This document shows positions 9,358-18,586 of a stretch of 61,803 nucleotides of DNA, piece by piece. The translations under genes were made by a program, and so were the position numbers. This DNA is from Muribaculaceae bacterium. GTDB taxonomy: Bacteria > Bacteroidota > Bacteroidia > Bacteroidales > Muribaculaceae. The stretch is from the NCBI GenBank assembly GCA_029060285.1, contig JAIDUH010000030.1:1-61803 (forward strand). The letters are read 5' to 3'. The notes beneath the pieces were generated by a model. The model was not told the DNA's origin and searched no databases. It saw only the letters and a program-made list of their open reading frames with translations. The number at the start of each line of letters is the position of its first letter. The stretch's first letter is position 1.

Positions 9358-11115
9358 TTATTGGGGAGTATTCGGGGTGGCTACCATAACGATACCGCCT
9401 CGTGGTTGGAGGTGGATGGTGGTGGGGAGGGTGGCAGCCGTGGAGATTTGCCATTTGGAGTGGCTGCCAGCGGGGGCGTCTTCGAAAAGTTGGATATTCA
9501 GATTCCCTTCTTTTATACCGAGGCGGGTGTAGTCGAAGTCAGTTAGGTCGACCGGGGCGTCGGTGCCGTTGATGGCTGAGATCCACCATTTGTCGCCTTT
9601 TTGTCTTGCCATGACAACGTATTCTCCGGGGTATCCGCCAAGGAGGATAGTATTGTCCCATGCAGTAGGAAGATTTGTCAGATAATCTTTTACTTCTTGA
9701 GGCTGCTCAAGGAAGCTTTCGGGACGATCGGCAAGGTGCTGGATGCCTGATTCATATAGAGCGGTCAAAGCAAGCTCGTGGGCATGAGTTGTGATGTGTG
9801 GGTGTTGAGAGTCAGTGAAAGCACAAGGAGTATAGTCCATCGATCCGATTACATTACGTGTGAAAGGCAATGTCGCATTATGGGTAGCTGCCTTATCGGT
9901 AAATGTAGGAACGTTGTTGTACCATTCAGCGCCATATACTGATTCTGTAGTGATGAAATTGGGATATGTGCGTTGCCAACCTCTTGGAAGAGGAGAGCCA
10001 TGGAAGTTGACGAGGAGGTGATGACGCGCGCCAGCCTCGAGAAGTTCTTCCATAAATTTCCAGTTGCGGTTTGTGTCGCCCGAAAAGAAGTCAATCTTGA
10101 CACCTTTGACACCTATATTCTCACACCAGGCAAATTCCTTCTCAAGATCTTCCGGAGTATTGAGTCTGTATTTGGGCGTGGGGGCACCGTCAACCCAACC
10201 GATAGAAGAATTGTACCATATCATCGGCTTGACATCCCTTAAGATCGCATATTCCACAGCATCCTCAACAGTCTTACCGTCTTTCATTCTATCCCATTCC
10301 GCATCTATAAGCACGTAGGGAAGTTTCAGCTCGTATGCGAGGTCAATGTACTTCTTTATGATGTTAAAATCATCAGAACCATGGTTATAAGCCCAGTATA
10401 CCCATGAAGCTACTCCAGGTTCGATCCATGATGTATCATCAAGCTTGGAGGGGGAAGCTATATCTGTAACAAGAGTGGATTCCACGATATCTGAGAGAGT
10501 GCCAACAATGAAGGTCTGCCAACCACCGTTTTCAGGTCCGTCAGGTTTTAGATCGAAACTATTATTGCCAAGGGCATACATGCTGACGCCAGCTTCTTTG
10601 GAAGTTAGACCGGATTCTGTCAGAAGACCGAAGATTCCATTCTTGTATTCTACGAGGGCAGGGTATCCTATACGCTGTCCTACTTTCAATTCCTGATCTT
10701 TAGGAAAGAATCCTTCGTAACAGTCGGTCCAGTTCTGAAGCCAAGTATGTTCTGGATTGATGAGTTCTATCTTAGATGAGCCATTCTTTTTCCAAGCGAA
10801 ACCGTCTTTATAAGTTCTTACGCAAAGGGTATCTCCATCGGAAAGGAGATACTTATGTTCTTCATAGAAGTTAAAGCAATGACTCTTCTTGCCGGTAAGC
10901 ATCTCATAGTTGACCTCAACGTTTGAAGGTACGCCTATAGATTTCGCTTCACCACATTGGAGCGTTAATACTTTGAGAGGCTTACTTTTGTTATCCTTCA
11001 TGCAAAGGAATGTCATTCCTTCAGAACTTTCATAAAATTGAATTATGGCAGACTCTGCAGAAAAGATTGAGAAGAGAATAAGGCATATCGATAGGATTTG
11101 ATTTTTTTTATTCAT
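9358..11115 (-). CDS. GH97 glycosidase, retaining (alpha-galactosidase-like)
   Basis: The ATG at 11115 (MNKKNQILS) gives a proper signal peptide and a 585-aa protein. The longer 602-aa reading adds 17 residues with no role. The GH97 N-terminal sandwich is somewhat short. The barrel carries VLIDAEWD and KGVKIDFFSGD, with Asp near residue 342 in the position of the nucleophile of retaining GH97 enzymes; the inverting Glu pair is not evident. LVNFHGSPLPRGWQRTYPNF is typical of the family. It likely removes alpha-galactose from xylan side chains (inference). It is the last gene before the terminator and a paralogue of the GH97 half of the CE6-GH97 fusion. Confidence 0.88.
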   Translation of the reverse strand: MNKKNQILSICLILFSIFSAESAIIQFYESSEGMTFLCMKDNKSKPLKVLTLQCGEAKSIGVPSNVEVNYEMLTGKKSHCFNFYEEHKYLLSDGDTLCVRTYKDGFAWKKNGSSKIELINPEHTWLQNWTDCYEGFFPKDQELKVGQRIGYPALVEYKNGIFGLLTESGLTSKEAGVSMYALGNNSFDLKPDGPENGGWQTFIVGTLSDIVESTLVTDIASPSKLDDTSWIEPGVASWVYWAYNHGSDDFNIIKKYIDLAYELKLPYVLIDAEWDRMKDGKTVEDAVEYAILRDVKPMIWYNSSIGWVDGAPTPKYRLNTPEDLEKEFAWCENIGVKGVKIDFFSGDTNRNWKFMEELLEAGARHHLLVNFHGSPLPRGWQRTYPNFITTESVYGAEWYNNVPTFTDKAATHNATLPFTRNVIGSMDYTPCAFTDSQHPHITTHAHELALTALYESGIQHLADRPESFLEQPQEVKDYLTNLPTAWDNTILLGGYPGEYVVMARQKGDKWWISAINGTDAPVDLTDFDYTRLGIKEGNLNIQLFEDAPAGSHSKWQISTAATLPTTIHLQPRGGIVMVATPNTPQ

Positions 11116-11148
11116 TTGATAGAGACCTAATGACTTGTTTGACTCGGT

Positions 11149-11177
11149 TGGGCGCATGCGGAGCATGCTTTGTTACT
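11149..11177. repeat. Interspersed repeat R2, copy 1
   Basis: GGGCGCATGCGGAG followed by CATGCTTTGTTACTA. A close copy lies at 17510-17536. Both sit directly after a TAG stop codon on the minus strand and can fold as GCATGC-TCC-GCATGC. Confidence 0.65.
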
Positions 11178-13566
11178 AAAGGGTTATGTTGAGGCGTTTG
11201 CCGGAGTATTTTACTTCTTTGGAGGTGCCATCGGGGAGCACTACTTTGAAGATGCGTGTCTGGAGCATGCCGTCGTAGGAGCCTTTGCGGGCGTCTATAG
11301 TGAGGGTACGCTTTTTGTCGTTCCAGTTCATCGGAATTTTGGTGAATTTGCCTTCAAGGTAGTTGAAACCGTCGCCTTCATCTTCGTAAAGTACAAACTC
11401 TGCGTTTGCACCTGGATAGACATTGAGTGTCAGATAGTCCCATGGTTTTTCGGAAGTGTATTGCATATCTTCAGCGAGGGGGATGATGCTTCCGGCTTTT
11501 ACATAGAGCGGAGAATATGCGAGAGGAGCATCTGCTTTTACAGTTTCACCTCCGACATATTTCTTACCAGTCCAGAAATCATACCAATCAGTGCCTGAAG
11601 GTAGATATACTTCGTACACTTTCTTAGCAGTCCAGTCTACAACCTGCCAACCTTCTGCGTTCAGGTTAGCGTCCTGTTTGTCCCAACCGGTCATTTCGTT
11701 GGTCTTTACAATTTTCTCCTGAGTATAGAGTGGATCAAGGACAGGACAAACAAGCAGACTGCGTCCGAACATGAATTCCTTTCCATTGTCCCAAGTATTC
11801 TTATCGTGCTTGAAATCCATCATGAGGGCACGCATGAAGCTGTCATCATTTGCACTTACGCGGCGTGCTGTGCTGTAGATATATGGCATGAGGCGATAAC
11901 GGAGCTTAATTGCATCGACGAGAGCATCATAGACGGGCTCTCCCTGCTTTCCGAAATAATACAGTTCGCGATATGTATCTGCACCATGGCTACGCATCAT
12001 AGGTGTGAAAGCGCCAAACTGCATCCAACGGGTATATAGTTCCTGGAACTGAGGATTCTTTGAGCCTGAAGTGGGATCCCAGTTTCTATTGTAACTGCCG
12101 GAGAAGAATCCCCCTATGTCGGTATTTACATTTGGATTGCCGGTCAATGTATGATTGAGGACCAATGGAACTTGCTTACGGAAAGAATCCCATGAACTGC
12201 CGACGTCACCACTCCAAGACTGAGATCCGAAGCGCTGCTGACCAGTAAAATAAGAACGCGTCAGTATAAATGGACGTTTCTGCTTGTCTTCAGCACGCTG
12301 ATGAGTGTCAACGCCACTTACACACATAAAGGGGAAGAGATTGCGTACAGAGCGATAAGAACCGAGAGCAGATGGTTGGTCAAGGTCTGAATCCTTGTAC
12401 TGCATGTGGTCTGGATCTGTAGAATCCATCCACCATGCGTCAATACCCATCGAGTGCAGACGTTTCAGATGGTTCCAATAGATATCGCGTGCTTCTGGGC
12501 TATATGCGTCGTATACACGCACTCCGGAGAGATAGTCGCGACGTGGAGGCCATTCGGTGAGACCGGATTCTGGCCATGTCTCGAAGTCGAAGAGAAGGCC
12601 CTTTTCATTCAGTTCCTTATACTGCTTTGTCTGCGGACCAAAACTCTGCCAAATGCTTATGCTGATGTGGGCATTGTTGTCATGTACCTTGTCGATCATC
12701 TCCTGAGCACGATTGAAGTCAGGGTTGATAAACTCCATGGCATTCCACGTGTAGTTGCTACCCCAATACTGCCAGTCTTGAATGATGCCGTCGAATGGAA
12801 CACCGAGTTCACGATACTTGTTCACGACTTCGAGAAGCTCATCTTGAGTCTTATAGCGTTCGCGGCTCTGATGGAAACCATACGTCCAAAGCGGCATCAT
12901 CGGCACGCTTCCGGTGAGCCAACGGATATCTGCGATCACTCCGTCGGCATCGCCACCATACATGAAGTAATAATCTACAAGATCGCCAACTTGACTTTCG
13001 AGTTCGAGAGTCTCGTTATCATTCAGCGTTGTAGGAGAATAGTTATCCCAATAGATTCCATAGCCTTTGATGCTCTGGAAGAAATGAGCGAAGTCTTCAA
13101 GGTTGGATTGCTGCATCAGGCGATGTTCGCCACGCTGCGACATCTTGCCGTTCTGAAGCATACCTACTCCATAAATCGGTTCGTCAACTTCAAGAGCGAA
13201 ACTCTGCATCACTTTGTATTTTCCTTTATCTATGCCATCTGTGATGGGGATGAAACCATGATTCCCTTCTTTCACCAAAAGTTGCCAATCGGGCGTATAG
13301 AAACTCACATTACCTGTTTTGTTGTCTGTGGTGACGATAAGGGATGAGGTTTTGTAGCATGTGACTTTATCATCGACAGTAGCAGTTACCTTTACATTTT
13401 CGGGCTTGGCTGTCACGACGAGAGATTCACGGTCTTTGGCGTTGGTGTTGTCGGGATATTTGGTGACGCGGACGATTTCAGGGGTGTAGAATTTTACATC
13501 CACTTTATCGGCGATGGCTGATAATGAGGTTAGGGTTGTCAGAAGAATAAATATGGATTTTTTCAT
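11176..13566 (-). CDS. GH31 alpha-xylosidase/alpha-glucosidase family enzyme (1)
   Basis: A 796-aa secreted GH31 enzyme with a signal peptide (SLSAIA-D). Seen: N-terminal beta-sandwich; FDGIIQDWQYWG; nucleophile Asp in DAWWMDSTDPD; acid/base Asp in WSGDVGSSWDS; and the MMRSHGAD loop. A C-terminal sandwich (VYPGANAEFVLYEDEGDGFNYL) completes the fold. Length is normal. In Bacteroides xylan PULs GH31 enzymes remove alpha-linked xylose from arabinoxylan side chains, so alpha-xylosidase is the best guess. It is one of two GH31 genes flanking a GH43-CBM6 gene; the pair are clearly different sequences and may differ in linkage preference. Confidence 0.9.
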   Translation of the reverse strand: MKKSIFILLTTLTSLSAIADKVDVKFYTPEIVRVTKYPDNTNAKDRESLVVTAKPENVKVTATVDDKVTCYKTSSLIVTTDNKTGNVSFYTPDWQLLVKEGNHGFIPITDGIDKGKYKVMQSFALEVDEPIYGVGMLQNGKMSQRGEHRLMQQSNLEDFAHFFQSIKGYGIYWDNYSPTTLNDNETLELESQVGDLVDYYFMYGGDADGVIADIRWLTGSVPMMPLWTYGFHQSRERYKTQDELLEVVNKYRELGVPFDGIIQDWQYWGSNYTWNAMEFINPDFNRAQEMIDKVHDNNAHISISIWQSFGPQTKQYKELNEKGLLFDFETWPESGLTEWPPRRDYLSGVRVYDAYSPEARDIYWNHLKRLHSMGIDAWWMDSTDPDHMQYKDSDLDQPSALGSYRSVRNLFPFMCVSGVDTHQRAEDKQKRPFILTRSYFTGQQRFGSQSWSGDVGSSWDSFRKQVPLVLNHTLTGNPNVNTDIGGFFSGSYNRNWDPTSGSKNPQFQELYTRWMQFGAFTPMMRSHGADTYRELYYFGKQGEPVYDALVDAIKLRYRLMPYIYSTARRVSANDDSFMRALMMDFKHDKNTWDNGKEFMFGRSLLVCPVLDPLYTQEKIVKTNEMTGWDKQDANLNAEGWQVVDWTAKKVYEVYLPSGTDWYDFWTGKKYVGGETVKADAPLAYSPLYVKAGSIIPLAEDMQYTSEKPWDYLTLNVYPGANAEFVLYEDEGDGFNYLEGKFTKIPMNWNDKKRTLTIDARKGSYDGMLQTRIFKVVLPDGTSKEVKYSGKRLNITL

Positions 13567-13586
13567 ATTCGTTTATTTTTAATTTT

Positions 13587-13616
13587 TACCATAAAGCGCC
13601 TCTCCGAGGCTACTGG
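13587..13616. repeat. Interspersed repeat R1, copy 1, in the leader of GH31 (1)
   Basis: TTACCATAAAGCGCCTCTCC.. is shared over about 30 bp with 17456-17485. On the minus strand it folds as AGCCTC-GGA-GAGGC. Just upstream (13627-13651) a second hairpin (GAGGCT-TCCC-AGCCTC) uses complementary arms, so alternative pairing between the two is possible. Confidence 0.7.
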
Positions 13617-13656
13617 GCTTTTGTAGGGCGGAGGCTGGGAAGCCTCCCCTCCATAG

Positions 13657-15027
13657 TTATTTGAATTGCCAGTAGTCGAAGTTGAAGAGTTCGGGACCTT
13701 TGCGACCTTTGAATACAAGATAAAGGTCATGTACTCCGGTAGCTTCCACCTGTGTGGGAACTTCAATGTAGGCAAAGTTTTCCCAACTTCCCGTACCGGG
13801 GACTTTCAGATCAGCTACCAGCGGACCATCTATAGAATCCAAGTGTACTTCAATATTTCCGCCACGCAAGCCACTGGCTGCAGAGGCGCAGAAAGTCTTT
13901 GGATTATCGTCATTAAAATTGACGTTCGCTACTTTCAGATAGTCTCCGTTGTGAATGTCAGATATATATACCCCTTCTTTTACGTTCTGGCGTGAAGAAA
14001 GACCTTCTGACCATGCCATTGTCTCAGCCTCTACCCTATTGTATGGATTAAGTGTGCCAATGGCAGGAGCTCCTTCTTTGGTAGGTAGTATCGTCGGGAA
14101 TGTTCCGTCAGCATTGTATTCGAACGGCTCGACGCAGAAACTGCGACCGAAACCGCCACCACCGGGCAAATTGCCGGTGTGATAGAAGAAATAAGATTTT
14201 CCTTTATAGTCGGTCACACCACAATGATTGGTGAAAGAGCCTGTCTCATCTTTCTGCGGCATGATGGTACCCATATATTTCCATGGACCTGTCGGGCTGT
14301 CGCTCATGGAATAAGCAAGATGTTCAGGTATTCCTCCTGCGGCATATAACATGTAATATTTGCCATTTCTCTTAAAGAACCACGGACCTTCAGTGTAAGA
14401 GCTGTTATATTTTTTACCCGGCTCCATCGGGACTTCCTTTCCGGGACCGAAACCGTCAGCATCCGGCACGAGTTTCTGAACTTCACCGTCGAATGAAATC
14501 ATATCATCATTGAGCTTTACATAGTAGATCGTCGGATTACCCCAATAAAGATATGCCTGGCCATCATCATCAATAAAGCAAGTAGGATCGATGAAATCCC
14601 AGCTTCCGTCGGCAAGAGGTTTTCCTATGGCATCCTTGAACGGACCTGTCGGAGAATCTCCTACAGCCACACCGATAGCCATAGCGCCGGTAAGTTTGGA
14701 ATGCAGAGGGACATAGAAGTAAAATTTCCCGTTGCGTTCTACACATTGAGGAGCCCATGCACGGTCGTCGCCCCAAGAAAAGTCTTCGATTGCAAGAGGA
14801 GAACCATGGTCAGTCCAGTTCACCATATCGTCAGTGGAATAAACACGCCACTCCTGCATCCAGAAAAAGTCGGCGCCTTTTTCGTCATGTCCGGTATATA
14901 CGTAAAGACGGTCGCCATGCACCATTGGAGCAGGATCGGTGGTATAGTTTGTCTGCACACATGGATTATCTGCTACGGCTGAAGCCGTAGCCAGCAAGAG
15001 AGAGAGGGAGAATAGGGATTTTTTCAT
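13657..15027 (-). CDS. GH43 glycosidase with C-terminal CBM6 (paralogue)
   Basis: A 456-aa secreted enzyme (signal peptide ASAVA-D). GH43 acids are visible: TDPAPMV, FIDPTCFIDDDG and YTEGPWFFKRNG. The CBM6-like tail runs from about residue 330 (ETMAWSEGLSSRQNVKEG to ELFNFDYWQFK). Closely related in layout to the GH43-CBM6 at 5288. Its ATG overlaps the stop of the preceding GH31 gene by 4 nt, so it is translationally coupled to it. Probably an arabinofuranosidase or xylosidase on xylan oligosaccharides; subfamily not assigned with confidence. Confidence 0.88.
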   Translation of the reverse strand: MKKSLFSLSLLLATASAVADNPCVQTNYTTDPAPMVHGDRLYVYTGHDEKGADFFWMQEWRVYSTDDMVNWTDHGSPLAIEDFSWGDDRAWAPQCVERNGKFYFYVPLHSKLTGAMAIGVAVGDSPTGPFKDAIGKPLADGSWDFIDPTCFIDDDGQAYLYWGNPTIYYVKLNDDMISFDGEVQKLVPDADGFGPGKEVPMEPGKKYNSSYTEGPWFFKRNGKYYMLYAAGGIPEHLAYSMSDSPTGPWKYMGTIMPQKDETGSFTNHCGVTDYKGKSYFFYHTGNLPGGGGFGRSFCVEPFEYNADGTFPTILPTKEGAPAIGTLNPYNRVEAETMAWSEGLSSRQNVKEGVYISDIHNGDYLKVANVNFNDDNPKTFCASAASGLRGGNIEVHLDSIDGPLVADLKVPGTGSWENFAYIEVPTQVEATGVHDLYLVFKGRKGPELFNFDYWQFK

Positions 15028-17432
15028 ATTTTTACTTTGGTGGATTTTCCTTTGTATGTTATGGTTTTGGATTTATCTCCTTTGCGGAAAGTCATCTTTC
15101 GGGTGGCGGGAGCTTCAGGGTAAGTACCTTCAGCATCTGCTATCGTCAATTCATTTTTATTATCGTCCCAACTCATTTTGATACGTGTGAACTCACCTTT
15201 TTCAAAATCGTAGGTTTCACCATCATCGTCATATAGTGTGAATTCAGCATCTTTACCCGGGTATATGTCAATAGTCAGGGGCTTTCCTGCAGAATCGGCG
15301 CTGTATTCAACGACTTCAGTCGTTGGAATAATGCTTCCGGCTTTTACGAAGAGAGGAAGACGATTGAGAGGGGCGTCGGCAGATATTTTTTCACCTCCGG
15401 CAAACCTCTTGCCTGTCCAGAAATCATACCAGTCAGTACCGGCAGGCAGATAAACATCTCTGGAGTCGACACCAGGATCAGTCACCGGACATGCCATTAT
15501 ATCGCCAAACATATATTGATCCTTAATATCATACACCTTTCTGTCTTTCGGGAAGTCGAATGCGAGTGGGCGAGCCATACTGAATCCACTCCGAGTCTGG
15601 GCATCCGCCATACTGTAGATATACGGGAGCATCGAATATCTGAGATTTATCATATCGCGAATGGCATCGTAGTATGGAGTGCCTTCTTCTCCGAAGTGCC
15701 AGATTTCACGAGGAGTCTCTGTTCCGTGGCTGCGCAGAATAGGAAGGAACGTACCCCACTGGAACATACGGGTATAAAATTCTTTATAGCCATCATCCTC
15801 AACGCCTTTAGGGAATTTGCCTTTCTGAAACCATCTGGGACTGCTCTTAACGAAGAAGCAACCGATATCAGTAGTCCAATAAGGGCTGCCAGTAGCGAAA
15901 TAGTTGATGCCTCCGGGAATCTGCTTCTTGAAAGAATCCCATGAAGCGAACGTGTCGCCATTCCATGAAGCAGTGGCGTATCGCTGTTGTCCGGCATAGG
16001 AGGAACGGGTAAGATTGACGACACGTTTTCTATCCGTAGCGGCACGTTGATGCTCATAGATGCCCTTAGCATGGTTTAACGAATATAGGCATGCGCGTTC
16101 AGCACCCAAAGCCTCAGACAGGATCGCATCGTTGAGACGCCATCGACGTTCATGGTCATTCCAGGAATATGAACGACCGTTTTCAGGCTCGGGGAGTTGG
16201 TTCCAATCGCCGTCAAGAGGCTCACTGCTGTCACACCACCAGCAGTCGAAACCATTTGAGAAGAACTCATCATTTGCATATTTCCAATATAGGTCGCGAC
16301 CTTCGGGACTGAAAGCGTCGTAGACAGAATGCTCCAACATCAGACCCTTGCTTCTGAAATCTTCCTCTTCCGGACAATACTGGGGATTTGCCCAGATACT
16401 GACCATCAGTTTGGCATTCTGATCGTGTACCGAATCAGCGAGCGCTTTCGGATCGGGATAATATTCACGGTTCATCTTCATGTAGCCCCATCCCTGTGGC
16501 CAGTAGTTCCAGTCTTGGACTATGACATCGAGCGGCACATGCCGACGACGATACTCCTTAAGTGTATTTATTATGTCGTCGGAAGACACATAGCGTTCTT
16601 TAGACTGTACGTAGCCGAAAATATATCGGGGCATCATAGCCACATTGCCGGTAAGATAGCGGTAGCCTTCCACCACATTCTCCGGCATCGCACCCTTGAT
16701 GAAATAGTAGTCTACAGTATTGGCAGCCTCCATCGTAAGGGTCGTCTCATAGCCGGAAGAGTTCTCTCCTATCCACATACCCTGACCTTTGTTCTTGCTG
16801 TCGAAGATCATCGAGCAACCGGCATCGAAAAGAAGTCCGTATCCGGCAGTAGAGACCATCATAGGGATGAAGACCTTTAGATTATGCTGTGTGAGATAAA
16901 GAGTCTTACCAAGAAGATTGACATAATCTTCCATCTGCTGGCCAAGTCCATATATGGCTTCATTTGCCGACATGTCAAATGTGATGGCAAACCTCTGCTT
17001 CATGCCTAAAGTGTCTCTTCTAAGGACATCTTTCACCGTAACCTTACCGTTTGCAGTCTCTTCCATGTGGGCAGAAGACTCATCATAGGTGATTTTTTCC
17101 TGCGCCACTTTCTCAAATTTGCGAGGGACATTTACGGATTCCTTGAGGAGTATACGCTTTTCGATCGGGTCAAAAAATGTCACGCCTCCTTTTTTGTCTA
17201 CCGAGACTTCGAGGGAAGAGGAACGGAAGATGGTCATAGAGCCGGATTTTGTTTCCTCCACATCCACGTTGACCTGTGGGTAGACGCAAACTCCTGTGGC
17301 GTTGTCTGTGACAGTGCCATCGGGAGTCCAGCGAACCCGGACTATGTCAGGAGTTATAAATTCTATTTTTGGCATTTGTGCGTATGACATCAGTGTGAGG
17401 AGGGAGAGGATAAACGTCAGGAGGGGTTTCAT
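15024..17432 (-). CDS. GH31 alpha-xylosidase-like enzyme (2)
   Basis: An 802-aa secreted GH31 protein (signal peptide LMSYA-Q). Key segments: LDVIVQDWNYWPQGWGY, nucleophile Asp in DCWWCDSSEP, acid/base Asp in WNGDTFASWDS, and LRSHGTETPREIW. A C-terminal sandwich (DIYPGKDAEFTLYDDDGETY) is present. A lone Trp/Cys pair replaces the WWMD of its neighbour. Alpha-xylosidase is favoured by the PUL context. It follows the GH43 gene after a 101-nt spacer that contains two interspersed repeats, and it overlaps the next GH43 by 4 nt. Confidence 0.9.
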   Translation of the reverse strand: MKPLLTFILSLLTLMSYAQMPKIEFITPDIVRVRWTPDGTVTDNATGVCVYPQVNVDVEETKSGSMTIFRSSSLEVSVDKKGGVTFFDPIEKRILLKESVNVPRKFEKVAQEKITYDESSAHMEETANGKVTVKDVLRRDTLGMKQRFAITFDMSANEAIYGLGQQMEDYVNLLGKTLYLTQHNLKVFIPMMVSTAGYGLLFDAGCSMIFDSKNKGQGMWIGENSSGYETTLTMEAANTVDYYFIKGAMPENVVEGYRYLTGNVAMMPRYIFGYVQSKERYVSSDDIINTLKEYRRRHVPLDVIVQDWNYWPQGWGYMKMNREYYPDPKALADSVHDQNAKLMVSIWANPQYCPEEEDFRSKGLMLEHSVYDAFSPEGRDLYWKYANDEFFSNGFDCWWCDSSEPLDGDWNQLPEPENGRSYSWNDHERRWRLNDAILSEALGAERACLYSLNHAKGIYEHQRAATDRKRVVNLTRSSYAGQQRYATASWNGDTFASWDSFKKQIPGGINYFATGSPYWTTDIGCFFVKSSPRWFQKGKFPKGVEDDGYKEFYTRMFQWGTFLPILRSHGTETPREIWHFGEEGTPYYDAIRDMINLRYSMLPYIYSMADAQTRSGFSMARPLAFDFPKDRKVYDIKDQYMFGDIMACPVTDPGVDSRDVYLPAGTDWYDFWTGKRFAGGEKISADAPLNRLPLFVKAGSIIPTTEVVEYSADSAGKPLTIDIYPGKDAEFTLYDDDGETYDFEKGEFTRIKMSWDDNKNELTIADAEGTYPEAPATRKMTFRKGDKSKTITYKGKSTKVKI

Positions 17433-17455
17433 TTTTGGTATATTTGGATTGAGAT

Positions 17456-17485
17456 TACCATAAAGCGCCTCTCCGAGGCTACCGG
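17456..17485. repeat. Interspersed repeat R1, copy 2, in the leader of GH31 (2)
   Basis: Near-identical to 13587-13616 and again placed just upstream of a GH31 start codon, with the same AGCCTC-GGA-GAGGC hairpin on the minus strand. Confidence 0.7.
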
Positions 17486-17509
17486 AAGATTACCGTTTGA
17501 CCTGGAGGG

Positions 17510-17536
17510 GCGCATGCGGAGTATACTTGATTACTA
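17510..17536. repeat. Interspersed repeat R2, copy 2
   Basis: GGGGCGCATGCGGAGTATAC followed by TTGATTACTA; matches 11149-11177 and again lies directly after a TAG stop on the minus strand. The match continues weakly into a GTCAAAC stretch. Confidence 0.65.
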
Positions 17537-18514
17537 AGCGTTGCCACCGCCGTCGATGGTCAGGATTTTGCCGTTTTCGTCGAAGGTGAGTTCGCAGACT
17601 TTTAGGCTGCGGAGCCAGGATTTGCCTCCGGATGGAACGCTATCATGATGGAAAAGATACCATTTGCCGTCATACTCGATGATACTGTGGTGAGTGGTCC
17701 AGCCTACTACCGGAGTGAGGATTTCACCCTGATATACGAAAGGTCCGTAGGGATTATCGCCTACTGCGTAGCAGAGTAGATGGCTATCGCCGGTAGAGTA
17801 TGAGAAGTAATACTTACCGTTCATCTTGTGCACCCATGATGCTTCAAAGAATCGGTGTGGGTCATCAGCACGCAGAGGATTGCCTTCTTCATCCACAACC
17901 TGGATGGGGCGTGGTTCTTCAGCAAACTGAAGCATGTCTTTGCTCAGGCGCGCGCAGCGGCTTGGAAGCGACGGTTCTGCCCCCTCTGGTAGGTATGCAC
18001 TCTCGAGGGCCTTGTTGTCTTTATAACGCTGAAGCTGTCCGCCCCAAAGACCACCAAAATAGAGGTAATATTCGCCTCCATCTTTCAATACGCAGATATC
18101 CATTGAATAACTTCCACGGATTGGATCAGGCTCAGCAATGAAGGGACCTTCAGGACGGTCGGCAATGGCTACACCTATGCGGAAAATATCGTTCTTATCC
18201 TTGAGTGGGAAATATAGATAGTACTTTCCGTCTTTCTCAGCGCAGTCGCAGTCCCAGAGCTGACGTCCTGCCCATGGAATATCGGCAATGTCGAGGGCTT
18301 TGCCATGGTCAGTCACTTTTCCGGTCATCGGGTCGCCGTCGATGGAAAGGACGTGCATGTCTTTCATCACATACTGGTCGCCATTGTCGTTCTCTACGTT
18401 CTCGCACTCCCAGTCATGGGAGGGATAGATGTAGATCTTACCATTGAAGATGTGTACACTGGGGTCTGCCATGTAGTCGGCCGGGAAGAGGTATCTTTTT
18501 TCGGGAGTTTGCAT
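17534..18514 (-). CDS. GH43 beta-xylosidase/arabinofuranosidase, cytoplasmic type
   Basis: A 326-aa GH43 with no signal peptide, starting MQTPEKRYLFPADYMADPSV. The acids are visible: Asp in MADPSVHIF, Asp in SYSMDICVL and Glu in RFFEASWVHK. Short size and FEASWVHKM suggest subfamily 1. With the GPH symporter and GH10 just upstream it forms transporter-xylanase-GH43, the order known from Prevotella bryantii xynD-xynA-xynB and related xylan clusters. It probably hydrolyses imported xylo-oligosaccharides to xylose in the cytoplasm. The lack of an export signal sets it apart from the other GH43 genes here. Confidence 0.88.
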   Translation of the reverse strand: MQTPEKRYLFPADYMADPSVHIFNGKIYIYPSHDWECENVENDNGDQYVMKDMHVLSIDGDPMTGKVTDHGKALDIADIPWAGRQLWDCDCAEKDGKYYLYFPLKDKNDIFRIGVAIADRPEGPFIAEPDPIRGSYSMDICVLKDGGEYYLYFGGLWGGQLQRYKDNKALESAYLPEGAEPSLPSRCARLSKDMLQFAEEPRPIQVVDEEGNPLRADDPHRFFEASWVHKMNGKYYFSYSTGDSHLLCYAVGDNPYGPFVYQGEILTPVVGWTTHHSIIEYDGKWYLFHHDSVPSGGKSWLRSLKVCELTFDENGKILTIDGGGNA

Positions 18515-18543
18515 TATTATTTAGGTATTTAAGAGGTTTATTA

Positions 18544-18579
18544 GACTAATTGGGCTAATTGGACTAATTAGGCTAATGG
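18544..18579. repeat. 9-nt tandem repeat, four units (GRCTAATTG)
   Basis: gactaattg-ggctaattg-gactaatta-ggctaatgg in the spacer between the GH10 stop and the GH43 start. The unit is different from the GGCTTTAAG family. Confidence 0.75.
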
Positions 18580-18586
18580 GGGGATA

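Noticed and set aside
12406-13347. 313-aa + strand ORF
   Set aside because: Lies wholly opposite the GH31 gene and has no domain, signal or spacing; a shadow of the GC-rich third positions of GH31.
13587-17536. Insertion sequence
   Set aside because: Repeats R1 and R2 are about 30 bp each, with no transposase gene or terminal inverted repeats nearby.
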